A stretch of DNA of 64,000 nucleotides from Paenibacillus sp. FSL R5-0623 (GCF_037974265.1 NZ_CP150233.1:5084001-5148000), one strand, 5' to 3'. Counted from the stretch's first letter, positions 1-8,507 are shown. Numbers and translations: made by a program. Notes: generated by a model from the sequence alone, not told the origin.

Positions 1-346
1 GTGGTGACTGTTCGTAGTCTTGTCCTGCATACTTTTGAACTACATAAAGTTGAACTTCATCCGTGTTGATTTGTTTGGTTTCCACAATTTCATACCCTGT
101 AGTTGGATTGGTTTTAAAATCCTTCACATATCCTTCTTCACGACTTTTCTCATCCAAATAATTTGTATCTTTAGAATAGAACATCATTCCCTCTACATCC
201 CTAGCAATGTAAGCCTGAAAGTACTCCGTTGCTGCTTCCATCGGAGTTTGGGCTACGACTCTTTCCGCAGTTGTAGTCGATGCTACTAAAATAGAACCAG
301 CAACAACACCAGCAAGTAAAAGCGATACTATTCTTTTTCCTTTCAT
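1..346 (-). CDS. Secreted protein of unknown function, 3' end beyond the window
   Basis: The reading frame begins at an ATG (346-344) preceded by AAAAAGGAG and stays open to the window edge, giving at least 115 residues. The first ~28 residues form a typical signal peptide (MKGKR, then a hydrophobic LLLAGVVAGSILVA stretch). The mature part begins with TPMEAATEYFQAYIARD, which resembles the first helix of NTF2-like or DUF4878-type secreted proteins; that family guess rests on this short stretch only. The gene is monocistronic as far as can be seen, with about 200 bp of AT-rich sequence upstream. The C-terminus is missing because of the window edge, so length and domain content cannot be judged. 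Confidence 0.7.
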   Translation of the reverse strand, partial: MKGKRIVSLLLAGVVAGSILVASTTTAERVVAQTPMEAATEYFQAYIARDVEGMMFYSKDTNYLDEKSREEGYVKDFKTNPTTGYEIVETKQINTDEVQLYVVQKYAGQDYEQSP

Positions 347-543
347 GGATCGAGAACTCCTTTTTAGTGTTCGAGTTAGTAATAATGATCAAATTTTATA
401 TAGACCTACTTAGTATAACGCATTGAATTATTGGAAAGTTTTTATATTTATGAGAAATTTGTTTGCATCTATCTTTTAGCCTCTTTATCCAAACTCTTCT
501 TTACGCCCACCTCACTTAATGTTAGATTTTATAACATATCATT

Positions 544-2244
544 ATGAAAGCGAGTGGGTTGAAGATGGATCTGCAACAGTTATTGACTATCCCCATTCTC
601 TCCAAAGCAAAGGTTATTGCCGGACATCGTGGCCTAGATCGCTTGGTGCAATCGATTAATATTATGGACGCACCAGATATTGTACAATTCCTGAAGTCGG
701 GAGATATGCTGCTGACCAACGGTTATATCCTGAAAGACCGCCCCGATGCTCATCTTGGATTCATTACAGACATGCATGCGATTGGTTGTGCGGCGCTTGC
801 TGTCAAGACACAGCGTTTCTCTCTCGAATTATCTCCGCAACTGCTCGAGACAGCCGACAGGCTGGGCTTCCCGATCATCGAGCTGTCTGAGATAGACAAT
901 ACACTTGGTGAGATATTTCAACATTCGATCAGTGCCATCCTTCAGAACAAAACCCATGAGCTACACTACGCCTTATCTATTCACAAGCAATTTTCCACGA
1001 TGGTGATGCAGGGAAAAGGCATACCATCCATCGTAGATACGTTGTCTCAACTGCTATCCTCACCTGTACTTCTGCTTGGTTCGAAGAAGCAGATTACGGC
1101 TAGTTCCCATTATGCACAACAGATGGATGACCATTCTCTCGCCGCGCCCTTACTGACATTCATTGATGAGTATCCTTCCTTCCATACCGCAATCTCGATC
1201 TGCCTGCTTACTGCCGAGAAATACCGACATGCCGAGCTTCATCCCATCTTCACGGATCGGCACGAGGGTTATTTGATCGCACTATACGACAGTTCCGCAA
1301 GCTCTAAGCTCTCCACTCTGGCACTGGAGCAAGCCGTCAATGTGATCGGTCTGGAGTTAACCAAAAAACAAGCCGTCAAGGAACGCTCCCGCCGTTACAA
1401 AAATGAATATTTCTCCGATCTCATTCAAGGTTTCATTCGTTCGGAACAAGAAGCGCTGCATCGCGGCAAGAAATATGGGCTGCAAGCCAAAGGAAGTTCT
1501 GTTCTCATCGTTGCCAAAAAGGATGAATCCTTAACGGGCATACCTAAGCATAACTCTACTTCCTCAGGGGAAGAGCGGTTCATCTCGGAACGAGACGCTA
1601 ATTACGAGTTGATTAAACAGGAATTCGCCAGATTGGATCTCTCCTTTGTCATGTTCACGAAGAACGACCAGTTCGGCATACTCGTCTTTTTGGCCGAATC
1701 GTCTTGGGACGAACACACCGTTGTTCAGCAGCTTGAGCGGATGGCGAGCAATCTGTATTCGGAGTCGCAGCTCAGCCTATCCTTCGGAATAGGTAATCCC
1801 TACACCAATGTGTTGGATATCGGACTCTCCTATAAGGAGGCAGTCAAGGCGCTCCAATCCGGCTATCAGATGCGAAAGACCCGCTTTGCTCATTCCTATC
1901 AAACCATGGATATAAGCCGTCTGCTGCGCATGATTCCTTATGATGAGATGCTGCAATTCCATCAAGAAACCTTTAAGCCTTTCAACGACCGAGATCCAAA
2001 CGAGCGTAACGAGCTTATGAAAACCTTGTCCTCCTTCTATGAGAATCATTGCCAGATCGTTGATACAGCCAAAGAGCTCTTCGTACATCGCAATACAGTG
2101 ATCTACAGATTGGAGAAATGCGAGAAACTGACCGGCAGGAACATCAAGGACCCGATGGAGAGCCTGCGCTTCCGACTTGCCTTCGCACTTGAGTCCCTTT
2201 TGAATGTTAATCCAGCCCCTAGCGAGGCTAATCATATGTCTTAA
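544..2244 (+). CDS. PucR-family transcriptional regulator
   Basis: This is a 566-residue cytoplasmic regulator with PucR architecture. The N-terminal purine-catabolism-regulator-like domain (about residues 8-125) carries MDAPDIVQFLKSGDMLLTNG, and a middle region with a GGDEF-like fold leads to a C-terminal helix-turn-helix (about residues 495-550) with the family hallmark HRNTVIYRLEKCEKLTG. An internal ATG at 565 (MDLQQLLTIP) fits the domain start as well as 544 does, and neither has a strong ribosome site. It lies directly upstream of, and in the same direction as, an ABC transporter/amidase operon but is separated from it by a terminator. By family precedent it should sense a nitrogenous metabolite and control that operon; the ligand is not evident. 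Confidence 0.9.
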   Translation: MKASGLKMDLQQLLTIPILSKAKVIAGHRGLDRLVQSINIMDAPDIVQFLKSGDMLLTNGYILKDRPDAHLGFITDMHAIGCAALAVKTQRFSLELSPQLLETADRLGFPIIELSEIDNTLGEIFQHSISAILQNKTHELHYALSIHKQFSTMVMQGKGIPSIVDTLSQLLSSPVLLLGSKKQITASSHYAQQMDDHSLAAPLLTFIDEYPSFHTAISICLLTAEKYRHAELHPIFTDRHEGYLIALYDSSASSKLSTLALEQAVNVIGLELTKKQAVKERSRRYKNEYFSDLIQGFIRSEQEALHRGKKYGLQAKGSSVLIVAKKDESLTGIPKHNSTSSGEERFISERDANYELIKQEFARLDLSFVMFTKNDQFGILVFLAESSWDEHTVVQQLERMASNLYSESQLSLSFGIGNPYTNVLDIGLSYKEAVKALQSGYQMRKTRFAHSYQTMDISRLLRMIPYDEMLQFHQETFKPFNDRDPNERNELMKTLSSFYENHCQIVDTAKELFVHRNTVIYRLEKCEKLTGRNIKDPMESLRFRLAFALESLLNVNPAPSEANHMS

Positions 2245-2249
2245 ACCGC

Positions 2250-2290
2250 GAACGTGTCATGTATAATGACACGTTCTTTTGTTTTCTTTT
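2250..2290 (+). terminator. Rho-independent terminator after the PucR-type gene
   Basis: An 11-bp perfect stem (GAACGTGTCAT / ATGACACGTTC) with a 5-nt loop is followed by a T-rich tail. It separates the regulator from the downstream transporter operon. Confidence 0.85.
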
Positions 2291-2416
2291 CATATTCAAT
2301 TCATGTTCAATCTTCATTTGTGCATTTTAACTGATTTCATTCTATTTTTATGTTCAGAGTAACTAATGACAATGAGGCAAACAGTCTATATGATTAGGAA
2401 TATATTCATTAATGTT

Positions 2417-2430
2417 ATGTTAATTAACAT
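2417..2430. promoter_or_regulatory. Candidate operator, perfect 14-bp palindrome
   Basis: ATGTTAATTAACAT is a perfect palindrome 56 bp before the ATPase start codon, in the leader between the regulator's terminator and the operon. Its position suits a regulator binding site, possibly for the adjacent PucR-type protein. This is inference from position and symmetry only. Confidence 0.35.
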
Positions 2431-2485
2431 CAAATCACATCAAGAAACGAACTACCATCAGGCTGTAGGAAAGGGGCTACCTATC

Positions 2486-3262
2486 ATGGCTATACAAATA
2501 CAAGGCGTATCCAAATCATTTGTCAGTGCAACCGGAGAAGATATTCAGGTACTCGCTGAGGTTTCGATGCAAATCAAGAAACAGGAATTCTTCAGTATCG
2601 TGGGACCGAGCGGTTGTGGCAAAAGTACGATTTTCAATATTATCGCAGGTCTGCTTAAGCCAACAAATGGCAAGGTAATCGTCTGTGGCGAAGAGATCGA
2701 TCAGACCACCGGGCATGTCGGTTATATGATGCAGAAGGACCTGTTACTTCCTTGGAGAAGCATCCTGGACAATGTCACGCTAGGCTTGGAAGTGAAGGGC
2801 ATATCCAAAAAGGATCGTGGCGATATTGCCATGGATTATCTGGATCGTTATGGCCTGGCTTCATTCGCAGAAGCCTATCCCTCCACACTATCAGGCGGTA
2901 TGCGCCAACGTGTAGCCCTTATACGTACCCTCGTTACCCAGCCCGATATTATATTACTGGACGAACCCTTCTCCGCACTTGATTATCAGACCAGACTCAT
3001 TCTGGAAGATGAAATCTTGTCCATCCTGAAATCCGAGGGCAAAACAGGCGTGCTGATCACGCATGACATCGAGGAAGCGATTGCCATCTCCGACCGCATT
3101 GCCGTTATGAGTAAAAGACCAACAACCGTGAAGCAGGTGTATGACATTGGTCTCGCCTCGCAATATGGCTCAGCATTGAAAGCCCGCTCCGACCAGAAGT
3201 TCAAGCAGTATTTTGAATCAATCTGGTCAGAGCTTGATATCCAAATGGGGAGGATCAGCTAA
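2486..3262 (+). CDS. ABC transporter ATP-binding protein, nitrate/sulfonate/taurine type
   Basis: This 258-residue ATPase belongs to the SsuB/TauB/ThiZ group that energises NMT1-like uptake systems at the inner face of the membrane. Walker A is GPSGCGKST (residues 40-48), the Q-loop glutamine is in YMMQKDLLLPW, the signature is LSGGM (135-139) and Walker B is IILLDEP with E160. A longer in-frame reading from 2366 exists, but AGGAAAGGGG sits ten bases before the ATG at 2486 and homologous ATPases start at this point, so 2486 is preferred. The stop codon overlaps the next gene's ATG by one base (TAATG), so the two are translationally coupled. Confidence 0.93.
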   Translation: MAIQIQGVSKSFVSATGEDIQVLAEVSMQIKKQEFFSIVGPSGCGKSTIFNIIAGLLKPTNGKVIVCGEEIDQTTGHVGYMMQKDLLLPWRSILDNVTLGLEVKGISKKDRGDIAMDYLDRYGLASFAEAYPSTLSGGMRQRVALIRTLVTQPDIILLDEPFSALDYQTRLILEDEILSILKSEGKTGVLITHDIEEAIAISDRIAVMSKRPTTVKQVYDIGLASQYGSALKARSDQKFKQYFESIWSELDIQMGRIS

Positions 3263-4128
3263 TGAAGAGCACATCACCTGAAATTACCCTTGCCGGAAAG
3301 CCTGCTGGAGTTGCGAAGAGCAAACGCAGACAATCTACCTTCTCCAAAGAATGGCTGGTAACAATGCTGTGGCGGTTCATTATTGTTGCAGTCATCCTAG
3401 TGATCTGGGAATCCGCTGTTCGTTTGGAGCTGGTTAACGGATTCCTCATGGGATCGCCAAGTGCCATTCTTGATGCCGCCATCACGATGGCCAGCTCAGG
3501 GCAACTGCTTACAGACGCGTTTGCAACGGTGAATGCCACCGTTATCGGCTTTGTAGCCGGAAGCTTAATCGGTTCATTGGCAGGACTGCTCATGTGGTAT
3601 TCCAAGTCCGTTGCCCGTGTGCTCGATCCATTTATTGTAGCGATGAACGGTATTCCGAAGATCGCACTCGCTCCCATGATTATCATCTGGTTTGGTTCAG
3701 GCATCTTCTCCAAGATTGCTCTGGCCTCCGTAGCAACATTCATCGTAGCGCTATTATCCGCCTACCAAGCGACTCATCAAATCGACGAATCCCAGATTAA
3801 TCTGATGAAATCCTTCGGTGCAAAGAAATCACAAATTTTCCACAAAATTATCGTTCCTTCCTCTCTGCCATGGATCATCTCGGCCTTCCGGATCAATATC
3901 GGTTTGGCATTGGTGTCTGTCGTAGGTGGAGAATTCATCTCTTCTGACAAAGGACTTGGACACATGGTATTCGTCGAAGGTAACCTGTTCAACCTTCCGG
4001 CCGTGTGGGTTGGCGTGTTCATGCTTATGCTGGTCGCCATGCTCCTCTACACCTGTGTCGGTTATATCGAATCCCGTCTCCTTCCATGGAATGACAACAA
4101 GACCAGCAGCACATCCACATCTGTATAG
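3262..4128 (+). CDS. ABC transporter permease, nitrate/sulfonate/taurine type
   Basis: This 288-residue inner-membrane protein has a cytoplasmic, basic N-terminus of about 35 residues followed by roughly six hydrophobic helices. The conserved coupling loop of BPD-type permeases is visible around residues 180-200 (LMKSFGAKKSQIFHKIIVP), which is the expected contact with the ATPase encoded just upstream. It starts inside the ATPase stop codon (TAATG overlap). Together with the ATPase and the lipoprotein at 4163 it forms a complete SsuABC/ThiXYZ-like importer. The substrate cannot be read from the permease. Confidence 0.92.
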   Translation: MKSTSPEITLAGKPAGVAKSKRRQSTFSKEWLVTMLWRFIIVAVILVIWESAVRLELVNGFLMGSPSAILDAAITMASSGQLLTDAFATVNATVIGFVAGSLIGSLAGLLMWYSKSVARVLDPFIVAMNGIPKIALAPMIIIWFGSGIFSKIALASVATFIVALLSAYQATHQIDESQINLMKSFGAKKSQIFHKIIVPSSLPWIISAFRINIGLALVSVVGGEFISSDKGLGHMVFVEGNLFNLPAVWVGVFMLMLVAMLLYTCVGYIESRLLPWNDNKTSSTSTSV

Positions 4129-4162
4129 CTGACCTACAACGATTAAAGGGGACTGATGACTA

Positions 4163-5194
4163 ATGCGTACATTCAAAAAGATAGCTATTCTAGCAGCGAT
4201 GACACTTCTATTGACTACACTGCTCAGCGGGTGTGGCGGCAATGCCACAACACCTGCTAACGGCGCAGGTGCATCTAATAGCGAGGGGCAAGCAAATACG
4301 CAGGTGGACAAAATTATGGTCTCCGAGGTGTATCACAACCTGCTCTACCTTCCCTTGTATGTAGCGAATAACCAAGGATTTTTAAAGGAGAATCGTATTG
4401 AGCTCTCTTCCATACGTGCTGCTGGAAGTGGCCCAACAGCATTGTCTTCGGTGATCTCAGGCGAGTCTGCGTTCTCCTTCCACGGTCCTGAGCATGTCGC
4501 ATTCGCTAATGCAAAGGGCGGAGATGCTCGCTCACTGGTCCTTCTATCGGGAAGCGCTCCAGTATGGGCAGTTGCGCGAGAAGGCGTAACCGTGAACTCG
4601 ACAGCGGATTTCAAAGGTAAAACCATCGTTGTGGGCTTGGCACCTACAAGTTCGAACAGCTTACTGCGGAAGTTATTCGCTGACAACAACATCGATATTG
4701 ACAAGGACGTGACGATTACTGAGGTTCAGAATGGTTCCGAGCTTGGGGCTGTATTAGCCGGTAAAGCCGATATTGCTATCGTTTACGAACCTCAGCTGGA
4801 TCAAGGCATTGCAGAAGGACTGCATATTGTCCATGATTTCACGAAGGATTACCCTGACTTTGCCTTTGCAACGATGAATACAACCGCAAGCTTCATTGAA
4901 AAGAATCCTGATCTCACCCAGCGCTTTGTCACCTCTATTGAGCAAGCCCTGGACTACATTCAATCGAATCCTGAAGGCGCCAAAGCAGTTGCCGTGAAGG
5001 AATTCCCGAATTTGGACAAAAACGTCGTGGAGCAAGCGGTACAACGCATGATCGACAGCAAAGTATATCCTGCGGAGGGACTTATCAATGAATCAGCTTT
5101 CAAGACCGCAATCGATATCCAGCGCTTCATCGGCAATCTGAAGGAAGACATCGCTTACGAGGAGATTATCGATTCAAGCTTCACCACCAAATAG
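4163..5194 (+). CDS. ABC transporter substrate-binding lipoprotein (NMT1/SsuA-like)
   Basis: This is a 343-residue extracellular receptor. Residues 1-24 form a lipoprotein signal ending in TLLSGC, so Cys24 is the predicted lipidated residue. The mature protein shows the NMT1/THI5-like periplasmic-binding pattern: an LLYLPLYVANNQGFLKEN motif at the start, GSGPTALSSVISGESAF, and ADIAIVYEP in the second lobe. GGGGACTGATGACTA precedes the ATG. Relatives bind pyrimidines, sulfonates, nitrate or cyclic amides. The amidase and RidA genes downstream suggest a nitrogen-rich organic substrate, which is inference. Confidence 0.92.
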   Translation: MRTFKKIAILAAMTLLLTTLLSGCGGNATTPANGAGASNSEGQANTQVDKIMVSEVYHNLLYLPLYVANNQGFLKENRIELSSIRAAGSGPTALSSVISGESAFSFHGPEHVAFANAKGGDARSLVLLSGSAPVWAVAREGVTVNSTADFKGKTIVVGLAPTSSNSLLRKLFADNNIDIDKDVTITEVQNGSELGAVLAGKADIAIVYEPQLDQGIAEGLHIVHDFTKDYPDFAFATMNTTASFIEKNPDLTQRFVTSIEQALDYIQSNPEGAKAVAVKEFPNLDKNVVEQAVQRMIDSKVYPAEGLINESAFKTAIDIQRFIGNLKEDIAYEEIIDSSFTTK

Positions 5195-5205
5195 AGAGAG
5201 AAAGG

Positions 5206-5391
5206 GTGATTACTCTGAACCAGGACGACTATCTCACACACCGCCGTACAGAAAGCGCCAAATATGCGAACGGAGTTATTACAAGCGAGGAGCTTGCCCT
5301 ATTTACAGCAGACTTGGAGCTGATTCGAAGCTTCAAGTTGCCAGAAGAAGTAGGACCCAATCCCCCGCATAGGAGCGTGCCTCTGCGATGA
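5206..5391 (+). CDS. Small AtzG-like protein preceding an amidase
   Basis: This 61-residue soluble protein lies between the transporter receptor and an AtzE-like amidase and overlaps the amidase by four bases (ATGA). Small proteins of 60-70 residues (AtzG/HpxX, DUF4089) are known to stabilise AtzE-type amidases in a GatC-like manner. The size, position and C-terminal helix ending in EEVGPNPPHRSVPLR fit that role, but the sequence is not a clear family member to my eye. The start is ambiguous: GTG at 5206 lies within the near-perfect Shine-Dalgarno AAAGGGTGAT, so a rare ATT (5209) or CTG (5215) start is conceivable. Confidence 0.7.
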   Translation: MITLNQDDYLTHRRTESAKYANGVITSEELALFTADLELIRSFKLPEEVGPNPPHRSVPLR

Positions 5392-6764
5392 TTACGAAAC
5401 CACTTAACGAGCTGACGATTGCTGAAGCCGCGACACTGATTAAAAATAAGTTGATATCTCCTGTCGAGCTTACGAAATCCTATTTAAATCGCATTGAGAG
5501 AGTAGAGCCTGCTGTGCAAGCCTTCGTTACAGTCACCGCCGAACAGGCTTTGCAGGCCGCAAGAGAGTCTGAACAAAAACTGATGAATGGCGAATATCTC
5601 GGTCCTCTGCATGGCATTCCCTATGGAGCCAAAGACATTATCCATACCGCTGGCATACGCACCTCGGCTGGATCAAGTACCTTTCCAGACTTCGTACCCG
5701 GAACGAATGCTACTGTGATTAATAAGTTGCAAGCTGCAGGCGCTATCCTGCTCGGCAAGACAACAACGACGGAATACGCCTTTCAGGGAGGAGAACCGCC
5801 AACCCGCAACCCGTGGAATTTAGAACATACCCCGGGCGGTTCCAGTTCAGGTTCCGCCGCTGCAGTAGCGGCTGGCATGGCTTCCTTCTCACTCGGAACA
5901 CAGACCTTTGGATCTCTGCTTAGACCCGCAGCTTACAACGGATTAACCTGTATGAAACCCACTTACGGCAGGGTTAGCCGTAATGGTGTCATCACAGCCA
6001 GTTGGAGCCTGGATCATATTGGCGCCTTCACTCGATCCGCTCAAGATAACGCAATCGTTCTGGAAGCGATGGCCGGGCAAGATGAGCTGGACTCCTTCAC
6101 GCTTCCTTATGGCAAGCCAGACTTAACAAGTGCTCTTGAGCATCCTATTTCAGGAATGATGGTCGGGCTACCGAGCAGCTTCTTCCAGACTGATGAACCG
6201 GCGATCTTGTTAGCGGTGGAGTCGGCAATCGCTGTGCTTGAGAAGCTGGGCATGCAATGGAAGAAAGTTGACCTGCCTTCTTATATGGAAGAGACCATTG
6301 CTGCTCATCGTACGGTAATGCGGGCAGAAGCTGCCGCCTTCCATCAGGAACGCTTCGCGGAAGCCTCTGATCGTTACGGCCACACGATGCGGGAGCAGCT
6401 TGAACTCGGTTACCAGACGAGTGCCGTCGATTATTTGCAGGCACAACGCATCCGAACGATATTCCGGAGCGAGATGATGATGTTGTTCGATGAAGTGGAT
6501 GTGTTATTGACTCCATCAACACCCTATGTGGCCCCACATGGCTACAAGACAGGCAGCCCGATTTTCAACGGACCGTTCACCAATACAGGTCTACCATCCA
6601 TCACCGTACCAATCGGGTTCGATACCACCTCAGGGAAGCCATTGCCTATCGGCATGCAACTAGCCGGTCCACTCATGCGAGAAGACCGCCTGTTGTCCAT
6701 CACTCATCATTATCAGCAGGCTACGACCTGGCATCAGTTAACACCAAATATACACACTCATTAG
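5388..6764 (+). CDS. Amidase-signature hydrolase, AtzE/GatA-like
   Basis: This 458-residue cytosolic amidase has the complete Ser-cisSer-Lys triad of the amidase signature family: Lys82 in YGAKDI, cis-Ser152 in PGGSSSGSAAA and nucleophile Ser176 in GTQTFGSLLRPA. The GTQT form of the last motif, rather than the GTDT typical of GatA, points to the AtzE-like branch (1-carboxybiuret hydrolase relatives). It is coupled by an ATGA overlap to the small protein upstream and followed by RidA after seven bases. The predicted role is to release ammonia from an imported amide or ureide; the exact substrate is unknown. Confidence 0.9.
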   Translation: MITKPLNELTIAEAATLIKNKLISPVELTKSYLNRIERVEPAVQAFVTVTAEQALQAARESEQKLMNGEYLGPLHGIPYGAKDIIHTAGIRTSAGSSTFPDFVPGTNATVINKLQAAGAILLGKTTTTEYAFQGGEPPTRNPWNLEHTPGGSSSGSAAAVAAGMASFSLGTQTFGSLLRPAAYNGLTCMKPTYGRVSRNGVITASWSLDHIGAFTRSAQDNAIVLEAMAGQDELDSFTLPYGKPDLTSALEHPISGMMVGLPSSFFQTDEPAILLAVESAIAVLEKLGMQWKKVDLPSYMEETIAAHRTVMRAEAAAFHQERFAEASDRYGHTMREQLELGYQTSAVDYLQAQRIRTIFRSEMMMLFDEVDVLLTPSTPYVAPHGYKTGSPIFNGPFTNTGLPSITVPIGFDTTSGKPLPIGMQLAGPLMREDRLLSITHHYQQATTWHQLTPNIHTH

Positions 6765-6771
6765 GAAAGGA

Positions 6772-7170
6772 ATGACAGTTACGATGTCAACCATCATACA
6801 TGCAAGTGCAGCACCGAAGTTCCCGCTTCCTTTCTCCCATGCTGTCCGCGCAGGAGATTTCCTCTACGTCACAGGTCAGGTAGGCGTTGATCCACAGACG
6901 CTTGAGCCTATCGGCGGCATTAAGGAGCAGACGGAGCAGTGCATTCGTAATATTGAGGTGATCCTGCAAGAAGCCGGACTTACACTCGATCATATTGTGA
7001 AGGCAACCACTCATCTGGCCCGAGTCGAGGATCAGCCCGAATACAACGAAGTGTATGCACGAATGATTAAACAGCCCTATCCCGCCCGTATTACCGTATT
7101 CAGCGGGTTAGGCCCTTATTTAATTGAAATGGAAGTGCTGGCGTATGCACCTTCCATTCGAGGAGAGTAA
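6772..7170 (+). CDS. RidA family (YjgF/YER057c/UK114) protein
   Basis: This is a small trimeric enamine/imine deaminase-type protein of 132 residues. The family pattern is clear: HAVRAGDFLYVTGQVGVD near the start, NIEVILQEAGLTLDHIVKATTHL in the middle, and YPARITVF with the substrate-carboxylate-binding arginine before the C-terminus. An alternative ATG at 6784 (MSTIIHAS) is compatible with the AGGAAAGG ribosome site. It closes the operon begun at 2486 and is followed by a strong terminator. RidA relatives next to amidases often act on reactive nitrogen intermediates of ureide or pyrimidine breakdown, which agrees with the operon's inferred nitrogen-salvage role. Confidence 0.92.
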   Translation: MTVTMSTIIHASAAPKFPLPFSHAVRAGDFLYVTGQVGVDPQTLEPIGGIKEQTEQCIRNIEVILQEAGLTLDHIVKATTHLARVEDQPEYNEVYARMIKQPYPARITVFSGLGPYLIEMEVLAYAPSIRGE

Positions 7171-7180
7171 AACATCACAT

Positions 7181-7220
7181 AAGAGCACCTGTCCCATAGT
7201 GGGTACAGGTGCTCTTTTTT
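7181..7220 (+). terminator. Terminator of the transporter/amidase operon
   Basis: A stem built from AGAGCACCTGT and ACAGGTGCTCT encloses a short CCC/GGG inner stem and is followed by TTTTTT, just after the RidA stop codon. Confidence 0.9.
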
Positions 7221-7285
7221 CACTTTACCGGAAAACTTCTCATAGATTTATCCGTATTAAATGAACAAGAGGAGGCTTATTAAAA

Positions 7286-7378
7286 GTGACCGTACCAGCC
7301 ACACTCGCAACAACCTTTATCACGCGATCATGCAATAATTCTAGGTCAAAGGCCACTGCAGGCGATTGGAAAATGTAG
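7286..7378 (+). CDS. Possible 30-residue peptide or gene remnant
   Basis: A GTG start is preceded by AAGAGGAGGCTTATTAAAA, a very good ribosome site, and the frame runs 30 codons to TAG. The peptide (VTVPATLATTFIT...) matches nothing I recognise and may be a decayed 5' end. Nothing else is seen in the 240 bp between the RidA terminator and the next gene except a TATAAT at 7414-7419 that could serve as its -10 element. Confidence 0.2.
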   Translation: MTVPATLATTFITRSCNNSRSKATAGDWKM

Positions 7379-7457
7379 ACTTTGGGTTAATACAAAATAT
7401 GACATCAACATCGTATAATATATGAAATACATATCGTGCAGGAAGAGGGACGACTTA

Positions 7458-7874
7458 TTGAATACGAAAATGCCCACTTTATTAAATGTCATCCGTGCCC
7501 TGTTAGGGGTACAATCCATCTTCATTGGGATTTCCATGACATTCCTTATTGCAGATCTATTCCATAATAGTGCGGATTACTCCGCGTTTCCGCTATCTGA
7601 TCAGGTCGCCTATTTTACAAGTATCGGGATCCGGGTCCTCATGGTTCTAGTTCCGCCGATTCTGACCATCGTATTTATCTCAAGACGAAGCTATAAACTA
7701 ACAATTACGTTCATGAGCCTGGCCTTATTTTTTGGCGTTGTGTTCTTTCAGAACTTCCTCATCTTGCTGCACATCTTCATGCTGCTCTGTCTGTTGCTTC
7801 ATAAGCCCAGCAAGGTGTATCTTAAGCAGGATAGCCCTCCGCGAGAATACAACCAGAAGAATCTGCGGTTATAG
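7458..7874 (+). CDS. Small integral membrane protein, first of a paralogous pair
   Basis: The protein is 138 residues with about four hydrophobic segments and a basic C-terminal tail. The frame is open from an ATG at 7422, but the better start is TTG at 7458: GGAAGAGGG lies eight bases upstream, and the resulting N-terminus (MNTKMPTLLNVIRALLGV) aligns directly with the next gene's product (MVKTALPTLLNVVRILLSV). Both proteins share the ending HKPSK/HRPSK-(V/M)YLK. I do not recognise the family. A tandem duplication is the simplest origin. Confidence 0.75.
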   Translation: MNTKMPTLLNVIRALLGVQSIFIGISMTFLIADLFHNSADYSAFPLSDQVAYFTSIGIRVLMVLVPPILTIVFISRRSYKLTITFMSLALFFGVVFFQNFLILLHIFMLLCLLLHKPSKVYLKQDSPPREYNQKNLRL

Positions 7875-7900
7875 ATACGAAGTAGAATAGGAGAAGTGGT

Positions 7901-8326
7901 ATGGTAAAAACAGCATTACCCACGCTATTAAATGTCGTGCGCATTTTATTGAGTGTAAAACTGATCTACGTGATCGTGTCCTTTATCGTGTTCCTCATTG
8001 ACTTCAACCAGAACATGGAGGCTTATCTTGCTTTCTCGCGTAAAGGTGACGATCTGGCCTACGCCTCTGGCGTAATCATAGGCAGAATGTTGTTTATGAT
8101 TGGCCCAAGCCTGCTCGCTGTAATATTCATCACCAAGAGAAAGTTTAAGCTCACCGTGACGTTTCTAAGTCTGGCGTTACTCGTTGCCATTCCCAATGAA
8201 AGTAACCTGTTCACCCTAATTCATCTCTTCGCCCTGCTTATCGTGCTCTTGCACCGTCCAAGCAAGATGTATCTGAAACGAAAGGATCCCCCTGTCAATG
8301 AAGCCGTAGTTGAACCGAAGGATTAA
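7901..8326 (+). CDS. Small integral membrane protein, second of a paralogous pair
   Basis: The 141-residue product is a paralogue of the protein encoded 26 bp upstream. It has the same PTLLNVVRILLSVKLIY start, the same four-helix hydrophobic layout, the motif KRKFKLTVTFLSLALL matching RRSYKLTITFMSLALF, and the LHRPSKMYLKRK tail. AGGAGAAGTGGT precedes the ATG. The two genes probably form one transcript ending at the terminator at 8336. Function is unknown; the conserved charged R(K/S)(F/Y)KLT loop between helices is the only notable motif. Confidence 0.8.
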   Translation: MVKTALPTLLNVVRILLSVKLIYVIVSFIVFLIDFNQNMEAYLAFSRKGDDLAYASGVIIGRMLFMIGPSLLAVIFITKRKFKLTVTFLSLALLVAIPNESNLFTLIHLFALLIVLLHRPSKMYLKRKDPPVNEAVVEPKD

Positions 8327-8335
8327 TCAAAAAGG

Positions 8336-8361
8336 GCCTGACGATGTCGTCAGGCTTTTTT
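8336..8361 (+). terminator. Terminator after the paired membrane-protein genes
   Basis: A GCCTGACGA / TCGTCAGGC stem is followed by TTTTTTCT ten bases after the stop codon. Confidence 0.85.
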
Positions 8362-8454
8362 CTGTTAGTACGTATAAGCTGGATCGCATTGTTTTCCGTT
8401 CACATGCTGTACTTCATTTCGTTATACTCGTTGTAAGATACCTCGACAGGCATA

Positions 8455-8507
8455 CAAAAAAATATCCTACAGAGAGACTAATACGTGTCTGCTCCGTAGG
8501 GTACATT
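8455..8507 (-). terminator. Probable terminator of the GNAT-fusion/amidohydrolase operon
   Basis: Read on the minus strand, an imperfect hairpin (CCCTACGGAGCAGAC pairing with GTCTCTCTGTAGG) is followed by ATATTTTTTT. It lies about 60 bp downstream of the amidohydrolase stop codon. Confidence 0.6.

Noticed and set aside
1777..2235. 152-codon minus-strand frame within the PucR-type gene
   Set aside because: It is the antisense shadow of the HTH region; no ribosome site or recognisable domain.
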